Below are positions 63,974 to 64,000 of a stretch of DNA of 64,000 nucleotides, piece by piece. A program made the translations under genes and the position numbers. Source of the stretch: Arctopsyche grandis. Taxonomy: Eukaryota > Arthropoda > Insecta > Trichoptera > Hydropsychidae. Every line of letters starts with the position of its first letter. Positions within the stretch are counted from its first letter, which is position 1. Under the pieces are notes generated by a model. The model saw only the letters and a list, made by a program, of their open reading frames with translations. It did no database searches and had not been told where the DNA came from. Where the stretch lies: contig NC_135361.1 in NCBI RefSeq assembly GCF_051622035.1, positions 31,239,205-31,303,204 on the forward strand, written 5' to 3'.

Positions 63974-64000
63974 GTATAGTTTTATTGTAAATAATGTTTA

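Overview
This is a nuclear genomic window from an insect-like arthropod. The genes have short exons, GT-AG introns and long AT-rich introns. Interstitial TTAGG-type telomeric motifs occur, and transposable elements of many classes (hAT, PIF/Harbinger-like, piggyBac-like, Merlin, Helitron-like, LINE, LTR, tRNA-derived SINEs) fill the introns and intergenic DNA. I cannot settle the order; nothing looks bacterial or organellar.

Layout. (1) 693-22320, plus strand: nine exons of a gamma-syntrophin, a PDZ/PH scaffold of the dystrophin complex, complete except for the extreme N-terminus. Its first visible intron holds two identical, divergent tRNA-Arg(ACG) genes. Its seventh visible intron holds, on the opposite strand, a nested gene for a six-transmembrane cyclic-nucleotide-gated/HCN-type channel (14679-19551) that lacks the usual S4 arginines and the GYG pore motif. 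(2) 22387-32611: about 10 kb without a recognisable gene, with short MITEs and a hairpin-bearing tandem array. (3) 32612-34516: a small cysteine-rich TIL-domain (trypsin-inhibitor-like) gene with two or three domains depending on one splice choice. (4) 35569-37808: nested transposons (a solo LTR inside a hAT element; a LINE inside a piggyBac-like element). (5) 38536-41501, plus: NUP35/Nup53, complete in four exons. (6) 43905-46932, minus: GID8, a CTLH E3 ligase subunit, complete in four exons and convergent with NUP35. (7) 47290-51870: nested transposons including a Merlin (ISXO2-type) transposase fragment split by a hAT element. (8) 52087-63973, plus: the first two coding exons of an SLC35E1-like nucleotide-sugar/triose-phosphate-type transporter, separated by an 11.3 kb intron full of repeats; the gene runs off the right edge.

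The host genes (syntrophin scaffold, nucleoporin, ubiquitin-ligase subunit, Golgi transporter) are unrelated housekeeping or structural genes and do not form a pathway. The points most worth following up are the nested channel with a degenerate voltage sensor and pore, the roughly 700-bp inverted repeat in the SLC35E1 intron, and the many insertions that could be bounded exactly by target-site duplications. All calls come from reading the sequence; no database search was run.
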